From Oreohelix idahoensis (Eukaryota > Mollusca > Gastropoda > Stylommatophora > Oreohelicidae), in the NCBI GenBank assembly GCA_024509875.1, contig JAMPIV010019849.1:1-64000 (forward strand): DNA of 64,000 bases. The letters run 5' to 3'. The position numbers and the translations under genes are program-made. The notes beneath the pieces were generated by a model that saw nothing but the letters and a program-made list of their open reading frames with translations, did no database searches and was not told the origin of the DNA. Below are positions 1 through 11,655 of this stretch, one piece after another (position 1 is the first letter of the stretch; each line of letters opens with the position of its first letter).

Positions 1-61
1 GGAGAGGTCACATATATACATGTATTTGATGTCACTAAGTCCCTATAACTATTTATTTAAT

Positions 62-472
62 CCCTAATTCCACAAGGAGGCGCGTCAAGATGTGGCGCAT
101 GACTTTTCTATTATAGTATAGAATATTAGCGCAGAGGTGACTACTTCTGCGATCAGACACCATGACTTGTTATATAGCAAATAAATTTGTTCGATAAGGT
201 CGGGTGTGTTGTTTATACAAATACTTAGATAATTATATTATATAAAATATAAAAAAATCGATAATGACGGAAAAAATATAAAAAATCAATAATGGAGTCG
301 GTTAGTAGGCTACTAACGGGGTTTTTGAAGTGAGTGGAGGTTTTATTGTGCTGGCGATGGTGACGATGTATAGTGGGGTATAGTTTAGGGGGATTCTTGT
401 GTGATGTTGTATTATATTGTTATACATATATATTTACATATAATACATCAATTAGACATATAAAGACATACA

Positions 473-480
<8 letters not shown>
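62..480 (-). repeat. Repeat A, long copy; inverted mate of 16112-16500
   Basis: About 400 bp matches the reverse complement of 16112-16500 over nearly its whole length. Shared landmarks include a short TATATAACAAGTCATG block, two ATCGATTTTTTATATTTT-type stretches, and an AATAAAACCTCCACTC block on the opposite strand. Shorter copies lie at 546-750, at 4886-4998, and at 8360-8438 continuing at 15298-15366. It has no coding capacity. The class is unknown, and copies are bounded by (TA)n. Confidence 0.75.

Positions 481-520
<40 letters not shown>
471..520. repeat. (TA)n microsatellite
   Basis: Alternating TA tract with one C interruption, separating two copies of repeat A. Confidence 0.95.
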
Positions 521-522
<2 letters not shown>

Positions 523-545
523 CTATAAATAGTATTATAATAATA

Positions 546-750
546 TATTATAATATATATATAAAATATAAAAAAATCGATAATGACGGAAAAATCGATA
601 ATGGTAGGTTACTAAGGGGTTTTCTGAAGTGAGTGTAGGTTTTTTGTGTGCTGTCGAGATTGACGACGCATGGGTGTAATGTAGCTGGCAGGTTAGGGGG
701 GATTTTTTGTGTGATGTTGGGTGTGTTATTTAGACATATATACATACATA
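546..750 (-). repeat. Repeat A, short uninterrupted copy
   Basis: A reverse-strand copy of repeat A. It is useful because it shows the uninterrupted sequence across the site where the LTR element at 8439-15297 inserted: here the block around GCGTCGTCAATCTCGACAG is continuous. Confidence 0.75.
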
Positions 751-924
751 TATTGGTCATATTAGTCGCATGAAAGATGGTCGCCTTTGCAAAGATGTTT
801 GGGGACTAGCAGATAAACTTGTTTCCGATAGTCTATATTTAGCGCTGACGGCACCCACCCTAACCGACTACAAACAGTATGACTCATTCCTCGATTACAT
901 CTGATAATGTTTTCCTCGCGAGCG

Positions 925-1232
925 CAGACCATCGATCGAGTTTAACAACGAGTGGTAAAAAGCACGTGCGTGTTGGGTTTTCTTAAAATGGTTGAAACTG
1001 GCATCGGCATTGTCCCGATTGCAACCTGTAACACTAAGGTGTATCTAGTTGGCACCATAAACTAGTCTGCCTGTGACATATATCTCTACGGTTGTGCTCA
1101 ATAAAAAACTGTCCTATTTGGCCTTGTCCAACCTGGCCTTTGATATTATTTTTTTATGTTGGAAACCTCGACTGTGTACGGGTCATTTACATAACACTAG
1201 ATGGACATTGGGGTGAGTAGATTTTATTACTC
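925..1232 (+). repeat. Dispersed repeat F, copy 1
   Basis: About 300 bp similar to 3041-3330 on the same strand. Shared blocks include CATCGATC, AACACTAAGG, CTAGTCTGCCTGTGACAT, TTGGCCTTGTCCA and ACTAGATGG. No coding frame is maintained. It is followed directly by the 50-bp array. Confidence 0.7.
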
Positions 1233-1235
1233 GAT

Positions 1236-1480
1236 GCTAGGGAACTAGTCAAGTCTCTAATCACTTCACTCCCACCTTCTCGCTGCTGGCTCTGGTCATG
1301 TCCTCTAACACTTCCACTCCACCTCTCGATGCTAGATCCTAGTATAGTTTTTAACACGCCCCTTTCCACACTAGTTGGTGGGCCTAGTGTAGTGACGTCT
1401 CTATAACAACTTCACTCCCACCTCTCGATGGTGGATACCTGTTCATGTCTCTAACACTTTACCTCCCACCTTAGATGTTA
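1236..1480 (+). repeat. 50-bp tandem repeat, first array
   Basis: Degenerate copies of a roughly 50-bp unit containing TCTCTAACACTTCACTCCCA and CCTCTCGATGCTAGACCTAG. The same unit makes a larger array at 4285-4865 and two units at 16506-16575, always near repeat A, so these pieces probably belong to one larger repeated segment. Confidence 0.75.
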
Positions 1481-1920
1481 TAATGTTTGTAAAAATATAT
1501 ATTTTAATATGTACGTATAAAACTGTTGTCATAATATACAACACGTAACACAATACAATACAACACACCGCAAAACAACAACCACACAACACACACGCAC
1601 GCATGCACAACACTCACACTCACAGACGCAACACCCACGCACGCGAGCGCTCACACACACAACCAGGGACACTCATGGTCATACTTTACTGGAAGAGGTG
1701 GTGTGATAACGACAGACACTAGCGCTCATACCTCGTTGAAGGTGGTTTTCCATTGTTCCCAGACCAACGTGGGTGTACGTGACAATAAGTGATGAAATGC
1801 TTAAACCGTTGGAGAGCGGGCTGAAGACCGCAACTGTAAGTTTTTACCGAGGCCAGCTTTTGTTACACGTGCGAAAATACTTTGGTGAGTCATATCTAAA
1901 GTTTCCTACCAAAACCGGTG
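1481..1920. other. CA-rich spacer and repeat G, copy 1
   Basis: 1555-1665 is rich in CA and ACGC dinucleotides. 1664-1800 resembles 4009-4135 on the same strand, sharing CATACTTTACTG and AAGAGGTGGTGTGATAACGA. No supported gene. Confidence 0.6.
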
Positions 1921-2250
1921 GTCACATTTCTATCACCTCACGGGCACATTTCTATCACCCCACGTGTACATTTCTATCACCTCAAGGCACATTTCTATCA
2001 CCTCACAGGCACATTTCTATCACCTCACGGGTACATTTCTATCACCTCACGGGAGCATTTCTATCACCTCACGGGCTCATTTCTATCACCTCACGAGCAC
2101 ATTTCTATCACGTCACGGGCACATTTCTATCATCTCACAGGCATATTTCTATCACCTCACAGGCGCATTTCTATCACCGCACGGGTACATTTATATCACC
2201 TCACGGGCACCTTTCTATCAACTTACGGGTACCTTTCTATCACCTCACGT
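1921..2250 (+). repeat. 22-bp minisatellite, about 15 units
   Basis: The unit is close to CACATTTCTATCACCTCACG plus two bases. Twenty-two is one more than a multiple of three, so the array reads through all three forward frames as the same 22-residue cycle. The overlapping open frames here (1773-2255, 1918-2301, 1964-2281) are a product of the repeat and not genes. Confidence 0.95.
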
Positions 2251-2447
2251 TATAACCAGTGGACCATCAAAAACCGTCTGAGACCAAGACCAGCCTTCTG
2301 AAAAAAATCAACCGTTGAAAGCAGATCACGTCAAGCTCACCACCAAAAAAAACGTATGTTGCTTTTTATATCTCTGTATTTGTGTTACTTGTTGTTTGTA
2401 ACAAGACTACAACACATCCACATCTCTCTAACACGTTACTCCCCAAT

Positions 2448-2645
2448 TTGTTTGCCAAGGGGGAGAAATTGTTGACAAGTGGAAGAAATATTTTGACAAG
2501 GGGGAGAGATTTTTTTGACAAGGGGAAGAAATTTGTTTGCCAAGGGGAGAATTTTTTGACAAGGGGAAGACATTTGTTTGACAAGGGGAAGAAATTTGTT
2601 TGACAAGGGGAAGAAATTTGTTTGCCAAGGGGGAGAAATTTTTAA
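2448..2645 (+). repeat. Second, unrelated 22-bp minisatellite
   Basis: About nine units near TTTGACAAGGGGAAGAAATT plus two bases, with GACAAG and GCCAAG variants. It lies 200 bp after the first array and has the same period but no sequence similarity. Open frames on both strands are repeat artefacts. Confidence 0.9.
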
Positions 2646-3040
2646 ATAAGTATTTGACAGTTGATCTATTTACCTAAGGTTGGACCCTTTGCGCAGGCCT
2701 GGGAGACAATTTTGGGACCATCTTTGGTGTTTGGAAGAAAAGCTTTTACTACAGTTTGAAAATTGCAGGACAAACGTAGATACCCGTTAGTTAACTGGAA
2801 CAAATACTTAGTTATATTTATTTAATGTACTACATTTCCGTGGTCGCCGCATGTATGAATCGTTTGGGAGACAATATAAAACATATCACCAGATGTCGCC
2901 CGTATGAAAAAACTGAAACCTTAAGTCGCGGAATTCGAACACACGAACGAAGGAATGTTTCTTTTATAAATTTCTACTATTGATCGATTGTGTTTTGACC
3001 TTGTGATGTGAACATAAATTTACGCGCTGTTTTGCGCGGG

Positions 3041-3330
3041 TCATCGATCTGGTTCCAAAACAAGGGAGGGTAAAAGCTCGTGTTTGAACTTTATTAAAAA
3101 TGAATGACACTGGCCTCGACATTGTTCGAGTTACAGACTGCAACACTAAGGAGGATCTAGTTGGTGCCATAAGCTAGTCTGCCTGTGACATGCATCTCTA
3201 CGGTTGTGTTCAATAAAACTGTCTATTTGGCCTTGTCCAGCGTTTGACATTATTTTTTATGTTGGAGACTACGGCTGTGTGCGGGGTCACTTACATAGCA
3301 CTAGATGGTCATTGGGGTGAATAGATTTAA
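3041..3330 (+). repeat. Dispersed repeat F, copy 2
   Basis: Second copy of the repeat at 925-1232. In this copy the 50-bp array does not follow directly. Confidence 0.7.
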
Positions 3331-4284
3331 ATTACACTCACACGTAGTTATTTTATTCAAGAACGTGCGAATCCCTGCGAACAAAACACACAAGTCTGGT
3401 TGTAACATCACGAGAACCAACGTTACTCACTCAGTCACAAGACTTTTTTTTGGGATACACAATTAATTATTCATACCCACCTGCGAGTAATTAAACATCG
3501 TTTCTTTGTAACGAACATGGTAAATTACATATCGATAATGGCTTCCTACCATTGTGGAACAAAACCGCATGCGCGAGCTCTGAAATTATCGATCACGCAT
3601 GCGGGCTGCGCGTGTGAGAGACAATTCTGTTTTTGATATAATCTAAGACGGAAGGTTTTGGAACATATCGGTTGTTATATTCGTGTAAAAGGGTACAAGC
3701 ACAACGCCTTCCAATAAAAATGATAAAGCTACTTCTAAATCAGCTTGCTGTTTGTAACAAGACTACAACTCATCCACATAGATAACAACGTTCTGATGAG
3801 ATCACTTTTGGACAGTGTCCCAATACCTAAACTTGCATGAAATACCCAAAAAGAAAAACTTTTTCACATCGACAACGCGTCAAGTATCGATTAGTTTATC
3901 CAATAAACATGCCCTGACTAGCGCGAAGCAAACCTGAACACGTTTCAAAAACCAGATTACACTGATATTCCTTCATATAGCTAGACACTTGGAAGACCAA
4001 GGCCCAGACACTCACGTTCATACTTTACTGAAGAGGTGGTGTGATAACGACAGACACTCGCAAGCACAACGCGTTGAAGCTGACTTCCCCTGTTCCCACC
4101 AACTGGGTGTACATCAAAAGAAGTGATGACATGTTATCTATGCTGTCTAAATATGGTATGTATAAATATCGTGTGTATACATATTAATATCTGTTGTAAA
4201 ATATATATTGTATAAGTTTTGTATAAAAAGAAAACACAATGCCGAGTCATACACAATACAACAACACACAAAAATATCTACACA
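3331..4284. other. Unassigned DNA with repeat G, copy 2
   Basis: 4009-4135 is repeat G (see 1664-1800). The rest has no maintained reading frame and no recognised element. GCATGCGCGAG and CACGCATGCGGGC near 3570-3606 give local GC-rich symmetry of unknown meaning. Confidence 0.4.
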
Positions 4285-4865
4285 AAAATGGTATAGCCAA
4301 GTCTCTAACACTTCACCCCCACCTCTTCCTGCTGGCCCTGCTATAGTGCCGTCTTTAACACTTCACTCCCACCTTTTCATGCTAACCCTAGTACAGTCAA
4401 GTCTCTAACACTACACTCCCACCTCTTCATGCTAGACCTAGTATAGTCTCTAACACTTCCCTCCCACCTCTTTATGTTGGTACACCCGCCTGTTACAACC
4501 CAACACACACACACAACCACACCCGCACACCCGCACTCAAATAGGTAAGTCTCTAACACTTCAGTCCCACCTCTTGCTGGTGGACCTAGTATAGGCAAGT
4601 CTCTTACACTTCACTCCCACCTCTAGATGCTAGACCTATTATAGGAACGTCTCTAACACCTCGCTCCCACCTCTCGATGGTGGTCCTAGTCAAGTCTCTA
4701 ACACTTCACTCCCGCCTCTTCCTGTTAGCCTTAGTATAGTGATGTCTCTAACACCTCACTCCCACCTCTCGATGCTAGACCTGGAATAGTCTCTAGCACT
4801 TCACTCCCACCTCTAGATACTAGAGCTAGTATAATCAAGTCTCTAACACTTCACTCCTGAGTCAT
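4285..4865 (+). repeat. 50-bp tandem repeat, main array
   Basis: Around eleven degenerate units, many carrying AAGTCTCTAACACTTCACTC and CCACCTCT. Unit spacing is about 50 bp. A CA-rich insert sits at 4495-4540. Confidence 0.85.
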
Positions 4866-4885
4866 ACACACAACCACCTGCTACA

Positions 4886-5099
<214 letters not shown>

Positions 5100-5103
5100 T
5101 TAC

Positions 5104-7320
5104 TTACTTAGTCGTTCCCCTTCTACCGTGAGGTGTAGAGGTTTGGAAGAGAGAGCGCCAGACTATCCTATCGGCTGTCTTCCTCCTGGCCTGGGTCCCT
5201 TCTAGTCCTCGGTCCTTCAAAGATTGTCTAATGTTGTCCTCCCAGCGGACTCTGGGTCGTCCTGGAGGTCTGGATCCCTGGCTCTTGGTTTCCCATGCTT
5301 GTCGTGGTAGCCGATCTTCTCCCATTCTGCAGACATGGCCAAACCATCTTAGTGGGGACTGTTCTATTTGGGTCTGCAGCGGATGGGATTTTAGGCCTTG
5401 ACGGATCGTCTGGTTGCGGACCATGTCTCTTCTTGTTACTTCAACCACTTTCCTCAGATACCTCATTTCTGAGGTTTGGATCTGCCTTTTGTGGGTTGTA
5501 GTCATTGCCCACGACTCGCATCCATATGTCAAGACTGGGACATAGGTGGAGCGGTATACAGCCATCTTCGTTTTCTTACCAACCTCTTTCTTGCTGAGGA
5601 ATCCACGATTTATGGCCTGAAAAAGTCTCCCAGCCGCTGCTTTTCGAGTGGCCAACTCTTCTTTGATGCCTCCCTTTCGGTCTATAATAGCTCCGAGATA
5701 TTTAAAGTGGTCGACCTGCTCCAGGACCTGTTCTCCCAACTTAATCTGATGTTTTCTTTTTTCTCGTGTTATCACCATAGATTTTGTTTTAGAGCTGCTT
5801 ATGACCATCCCTCTCTTCTCCAGCTCTTCCTTCCAGACTTGCAGGTTGGATTGGAGATGTGCCTCTGATTTAGCAATCAGGGCAACATCATCAGCATATG
5901 CCAGCTCCGAAATATAGACCTGTCTCATCTTCCAGTACCCCACTGAATACTTTCTTGTTCTCTCCTTACATGCCTTGATGACATCGTCCATAAGGAGTAT
6001 GAAGAGGTAAGGTGATAGGATATCACCTTGTCTTACACCAGTGGTGGTTCTGAACTCTTCTGACTTATGGTTTGCTGTCCTCACATAATTTCTGCAAGAC
6101 TTGTAGAAGCTCTGTATAGCATGAATCAGAGGTGCTGGAATATTCTTCCTTGCCAAACAGTCCCAAAGTTTGCTCCAGGGGACCCTGTCAAACGCCTTTT
6201 CCAGATCTATGAAAAAAAGATGGATCTCACTCTTATACTCAAGGGCCTTTTCACTCAGCTGTCTGAGTGTGAAGATTAGGTCTTGAGTACTTCGGTTTGC
6301 TCGGAATCCGCACTGGACCTCATCCAATTGTGGCTAAGCTAGGCGTCGGAGTCTCTGCTCTAGGATTCTAGAGTAGATTTTACCAGGGACACTGAGAAGG
6401 GATATGCCTCTATGGTTTCCACATTGTCGATTGTCACCCTTTTTGAAAATTGGTGTTATGATGGCAATCTCCCAATCCTTTGGTATGGTCTTGTTGCACC
6501 ACGCTGCCTGTAGGACCTTTAAGAGTAATAGGTCGCCTGATGCTCCCATGTACTTAACCATTTCTGGTGTTATACCATCATGCCCTGCTGCTTTGCCCAT
6601 CTTTATTTTCTCTAGTGCTGCCCTCAGTTCTTCCATCTTTATGTCATCTTCACCATCATTGGTTTTCTCTTCTGTGCTAGTGGTTATCATTTCTGATGCT
6701 TCATCATGCTCACCATTCAGGAGTTCTGAGAAATATTCTTTCCATCTTTCCATTACTTCCTTCGGGGCAGTAAGCAATTTGCCTTGCTTGTCCTTTATAA
6801 ATTTGAGAGGGCATTGTTTTTCTTTCCTCATGTTCTTTAGGGTCTTATAGAACAATTTCTGGTTTTCTTGTGCATCTTTTCCTAGCTTTTCTCCAAATTC
6901 TTCCCAGGACTTCTGTTTTGCTGCTAGCACTTTGTTCTTTGCTTCTGTTCTGAGTGTCACATATTCTCTATATTTTTCCATTTGTCCTGTTGTGTTTTTA
7001 GCTCCTAAGTATTGTTTCCATGCCATTTTCTTCTCTCTTATTTTCTCTTTGACTTCCTCTGTCCACCAAGGTGTCCTCTTTCTCTGGTTCCCAAGTCGGA
7101 CTTCACCGCATGCTTCTGCAGCAGCTGTCTTTATGATATCCTTGAATTTATTCCAGAGGGTTTCCAAGTCATCAGGTCGTTCTTCTGTGTTGCTCACTGC
7201 TGTAGCAATAAGCCCCTGATATCTGGTCTTAATTTCTGGCTCTCTCAGCTTGTAGGTCCTAATGCTCATTTCTCCTGCTCGTTTACTTGGTTTCTTGCGT
7301 GATGTTGGGCAGTTCCTAGG
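5104..7320 (-). pseudogene. LINE-1a reverse transcriptase
   Basis: Two open segments, 6334-7269 and 5104-6327, are one reverse transcriptase frame split by a TAG at about 6330. The first holds the linker and fingers: WWTEEVKEK, GKAAGHDGITPEMVKY, and FKKGDNRQCGNHRGISLLSV. The second holds the palm and thumb: FRANRSTQDLIF, FIDLEKAFDRVPW, TTGVRQGDILSPYLFILLMD, YADDVALIA (catalytic aspartates) and FKYLGAIID. The C-terminal region includes TYGCESWAMT, WFGHVCRM and GRPRVRWEDN, typical of these LINEs. Translation ends in HGRRGTTK, a few bases before the tail. The open frames on the opposite strand are shadows. Confidence 0.92.
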
Positions 7321-7352
7321 CTGAGCAACTCTTTCAGTTGTTCGTTTGATTG

Positions 7353-8000
7353 TTAGCAGGTAGTGATCATTCCAATCTCTGGCCCCCTCCAGACTCTTGC
7401 ATCTCGGACATATCTGAATGAGCTTCTCCGAACAATGGCATAGTCGATCACTGACTTCTCATTCTTGGTTGGTTCACATCTAGTGTATGCATGTATGCGC
7501 TTATGGGGGAACTTTGTGTTTGTAATGATCAGATTCTGCTCACTGCAGAATCTAAGGAGTCGCTTTCCATTGTCATTGAGAGTATCTTCTCCATATCTTC
7601 CGATAACTCCACCCCATCTAGCATGGTCATTTCCAACTCTGGCATTAAAATCTCCGAGCATAATAACTTCATCTAGGCAGTCATCCACTGTCCTTTGAAG
7701 CAGCTCGAAGAATTCCTCCTTGACCTCTGCTCTCTCATCCTCATTTGGCCCATACACTATAACCAGGTTGACTATGGTTTCTCCTTCTTTTAGTTTTACA
7801 ACCATAATGCGCTCCGAGACAAAGTTCCATCCCTTGATACTATCTTTTTGATTTTGGGCGACAATGCAACCCACGCCCCCTTTAGCTCTTTCAGATATGG
7901 GTACACCACTGTAGAGCAACGTGTTGCCATCGAGATCCATGACTCCTTGTCCTTTTTTCTTCGTTTCCGTTATAGCCAGGATTTCTAGTTTTGCTTACCT
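7353..8000 (-). pseudogene. LINE-1a endonuclease domain
   Basis: AP-endonuclease-like domain that nicks target DNA to prime reverse transcription. Visible motifs are ITETK (Mg-binding glutamate region), VYGPN, GDFNARVG, and the start of the C-terminal SDH region, where a base is missing: GPEIG is followed out of frame by DHYLL. The reading frame continues upstream to an in-frame TAA near 7994, with recognisable LINE sequence (SINGKEEELVEEM) beyond it. An ATG at 7940 is present but lies inside the domain, so it is not the original start. The 106-residue open frame at 7891-8211 is mainly another frame of the same region. Confidence 0.85.
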
Positions 8001-8260
8001 CATCTCTTCCACCAGCTCCTCTTCCTTCCCATTTATACTTCTTGTGTTCCAAGTTCCATAAGTCGTAGTCCGTAGTCCGTTCCAGTTCGTCGCCTTTAGA
8101 ATCAGTCCGGTTTTCTCTCTTGTAGTTCGCGTAATCATGATTTAAAGCAAACAGGTGATTGGCCTGTTGTGCCTTTGCATGGTGGAGGGGCTGCCTCCTT
8201 ACGGCCTCCATGCAGGCCGCCCTCCTCCTTTTTCAACCGGCTTGGGACGGGCATTCGCGG

Positions 8261-8438
<178 letters not shown>

Positions 8439-10051
8439 TGTTACTACTCCGTTATTGTTGATAATGATGACGATCATTGTTACTAATGCGTCTTGTTATT
8501 AATGAGGATTAGTGCTACTACATACCACTGCTACACACGAGATATTGTTATTGATACAACCTGTTTGTTGATATATATCTCGCCACACAGGCTATTTATG
8601 GTCATGCGTTACTACCGTCACGCCTACTGTTCTCCTACCGTGTTAAATGTTGCAGTGAGTGTGCGTGGGTTCATTCACACACTACAGGTACGCACGTATG
8701 AGTCGTGGAACAATACGTTAATATGAAATACACATAGTCAAACACAACTCACAACAAGGAAGTACTATAGTCACATCTCCACTTCTCAGAATCATTAGCG
8801 CTATACAATATCAATACTGGATCCTCTCAGCAACGGTCATCATCACCGTGCTTATATAATAAACCTCATCAAAGATGCTTTCAACATCATCTAAATAGTT
8901 AATGGATCCCTTCAGCAACGGTCTGCATCACCGTGCTTATATAATAAACCTGCCTCATCAAAGACGCTCTCAACATTGGCGCTCTAATGTAAATATGGAT
9001 CCTCTCAGCAAACGGTCATCCTCGCCGTGCTGACAACATGAATAATAATGGCCTCCTTAAATCTGCGCTATAATATTCTCATGGATCCTTTTAGCAACGG
9101 TCATCCTCGCCGTGCTAATAACATAAATAATAATGGCCTCCTCAAATCTGCGCTATAATATTCTCATGGATCCTTTTAGCAACGGTCATCCTCGCCGTGC
9201 TGACAACATGAATAATAATGGCCTCCTTAAATCTGCGCTATAATATTCTCCTGGATCCTTTTAGCAACGGTCATCCTCGCCGTGCTAATAACATAAATAA
9301 TAATGGCCTCCTCAAATCTGCGCTATAATATTCTCATGGATCCTTTTAGCAACGGTCATCCTCGCCGTGCTAACAACATAAATAATAATGGCCTCCTCAA
9401 ATCTCCTCAATAAAGACGCTCTCAACATTGGCGCTCTAATATAAATATGGATCCTTTTAGCAACGGGATCATCCTCGCCGTGCTAACAACATAAATAATA
9501 ATGACCTCCTCAAATCACCTCAATAAAGACGCTCTCAACATTGGCGCTCTAATATAAATATGGATCCTTTTATCTCTTCAAAAATACTCACAAACATAAT
9601 TCTTCAATAAACTCAGGAATTACTGGCCTACACAAATAATGGCCTCTATAACTTTTGCACTGCGCAGGCATACTCAAAACACACACTGTAGGGCCGACCT
9701 CTCCAGTCGGTGCCCAAAAACAGACTGCTCTTAGTTCACACACTAGTCCCGCCTAAAAAGACACGAGACTCGGCTGTTTAAAAAACTCAACTCAGTCTCA
9801 ATAATTGCATGGGCTAGTCACACGAGCTTACTCACAGCTCAAGACAGTTCAGAGAAAACACATCTCCGCAATTTCAACTGACCAGTGTTCGCCACGCTTA
9901 CCGACTTGGAAACTTCTCGATCACACGAGGGAATTCCCCTAATACCATTTTAACTTAACATCAGTTTAACCAAGCAACGTAACCCGCAATCGAATCTATT
10001 CGCTTAACATTTTCAAGATCACTTCCCCTTGCTAATATTTACTCTGTATCA
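8439..10051 (-). repeat. 3' LTR of the gag-only element (1613 bp)
   Basis: Starts TG and ends CA. It differs from the other LTR mainly in tandem-repeat number: eight units carrying AGCAACGG...CCGTGCT plus a partial one, at about 8817-9580. It also lacks about 30 bp present near 14240-14272 of the right LTR. Outside the tandem region only scattered substitutions are seen. Confidence 0.9.
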
Positions 10052-11655
10052 GTTGCCACACCGCCCGGGGAAAAAAATGATTTATCGTTTTTTTTTTGGT
10101 TGAAAATTTAAGTCCCAAAAATTTAAAGATAAATGAAATTATATCATATGGCTACAAAAAATGTACCTATAACAAATGAAAATAGTACATCTACCAGAAA
10201 TATCAGCAATAAATGTAATATTACAACCAAACATCAAACATAATCATCCAAGCATACCAAAATTAATCTTAATACAACACCAAGCTAAGTACATTTAGTA
10301 CAAGCAACAACCAATAGAAAGTGAAAGAACAAGATCAAGCAACAGAAGAATGATCTGTAGTAAAGGAAAGTAAGAAATCGGAAAATTAGGAACAATCAAC
10401 AATACCATATAATAACTAATAAGTAAAACGATTTCATGAAAAATAAATACAAATTTACCAAAATACTAGTTACATTATATTAAGTTATATAATTAACTCA
10501 AGAGTACAACGAATGAAAGTATAAGTATTGAAAGAAGAAGAAGTATACAAGTATAATGAAGAGAAACGAAGATGTGATACGGAAATATAAACAAGATATG
10601 AACACATATCGGAAAGACAACAAAAGGATAGAATTAAATGAAAAATAGTCAACAAAGACGAATGGAAAGCAAAGGTATGAAAAGTCAATAACAATACATA
10701 CTAATAAATGTTTGGATCAGACAATATCTTTCAAAAATTAAATACAAACATGATTACAAGGCACAAAACAAAATGTCAAAGTATATCCATACTAACACCA
10801 TAAAAAGAATAATTCATAACTAAACAAAGTCTAATAAGTAATTTAACTAAGTTACAAAAGTTATACTTAACTGAAAATAAATTATAAACCTTACATAAAC
10901 AAATAATAGCATTTGCGATAACTAAGTTTTGACCTAACGTACAATCAACCGCTAAATAATAAAAATACATCATAATATCAAATAAGACAAGTTTCCAAAG
11001 AAGTAATATCCCTTTCAATCATAGGGCACACAAAAATAAATTACAATGCCAAAAAACAATTTTTTTCCCAAAATTACCATACAAAATATTTCAGAACGAT
11101 AAGTTATCAAAAAATAAAATTATTATTTAAGTAATTCTAAGTCATAACTAATAAACTAACAATGAAATTAACTTTTAACAAAATGAGAGAAGCATAAAAT
11201 ATCTTATCTCTAGACAAACACTTAAATCAAAACATGTAAGTTTTTCTTTTTCTCAAAAAATACATCACCAAAAAAAAACACCTAAGAAAAATACGATGTC
11301 ATCTGTATATCAACTTTCCAACATACAAACATAACATAATGTTACAACCAAAAAATAAATCAGTTGTAAAAAAAAATATTCCCGTCAATCTGTCGATAAT
11401 TCCTGATCCTCCAAAAAGTGACTCGTCAGATGTATAGCGAGACGCTCATAGGTTCCGCTTGATAGATAATCCACATTCTTCACGAATAATGTCAACAAGG
11501 GCGCCGACTCATCACAACGTCGCACGCTACGAGACAATACAAATGAAAATTTCTATTAATCATCTGTTAGATTTAATAAGGAAAAACGGAAAATCAATTT
11601 TCACGTTTACCTATCCCTTGTGGTGGAGTAGAGTCTTGGCCCCTTTTCACACATC
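10052..11655 (-). other. AT-rich non-coding interior of the gag-only element
   Basis: About 1.6 kb between the Gag-like frame and the 3' LTR where an autonomous element would encode pol. It is A-rich on the plus strand and has only short chance open frames with no domain signature. Confidence 0.7.

Noticed and set aside
1773..2301. Three overlapping forward frames encoding the same peptide cycle
   Set aside because: A 22-bp unit reads identically in all three frames; no gene features around it.
5476..5868. Plus-strand frames across LINE-1a, including 6404-6850 and 6932-7302
   Set aside because: Antisense shadows of the endonuclease and reverse transcriptase frames.
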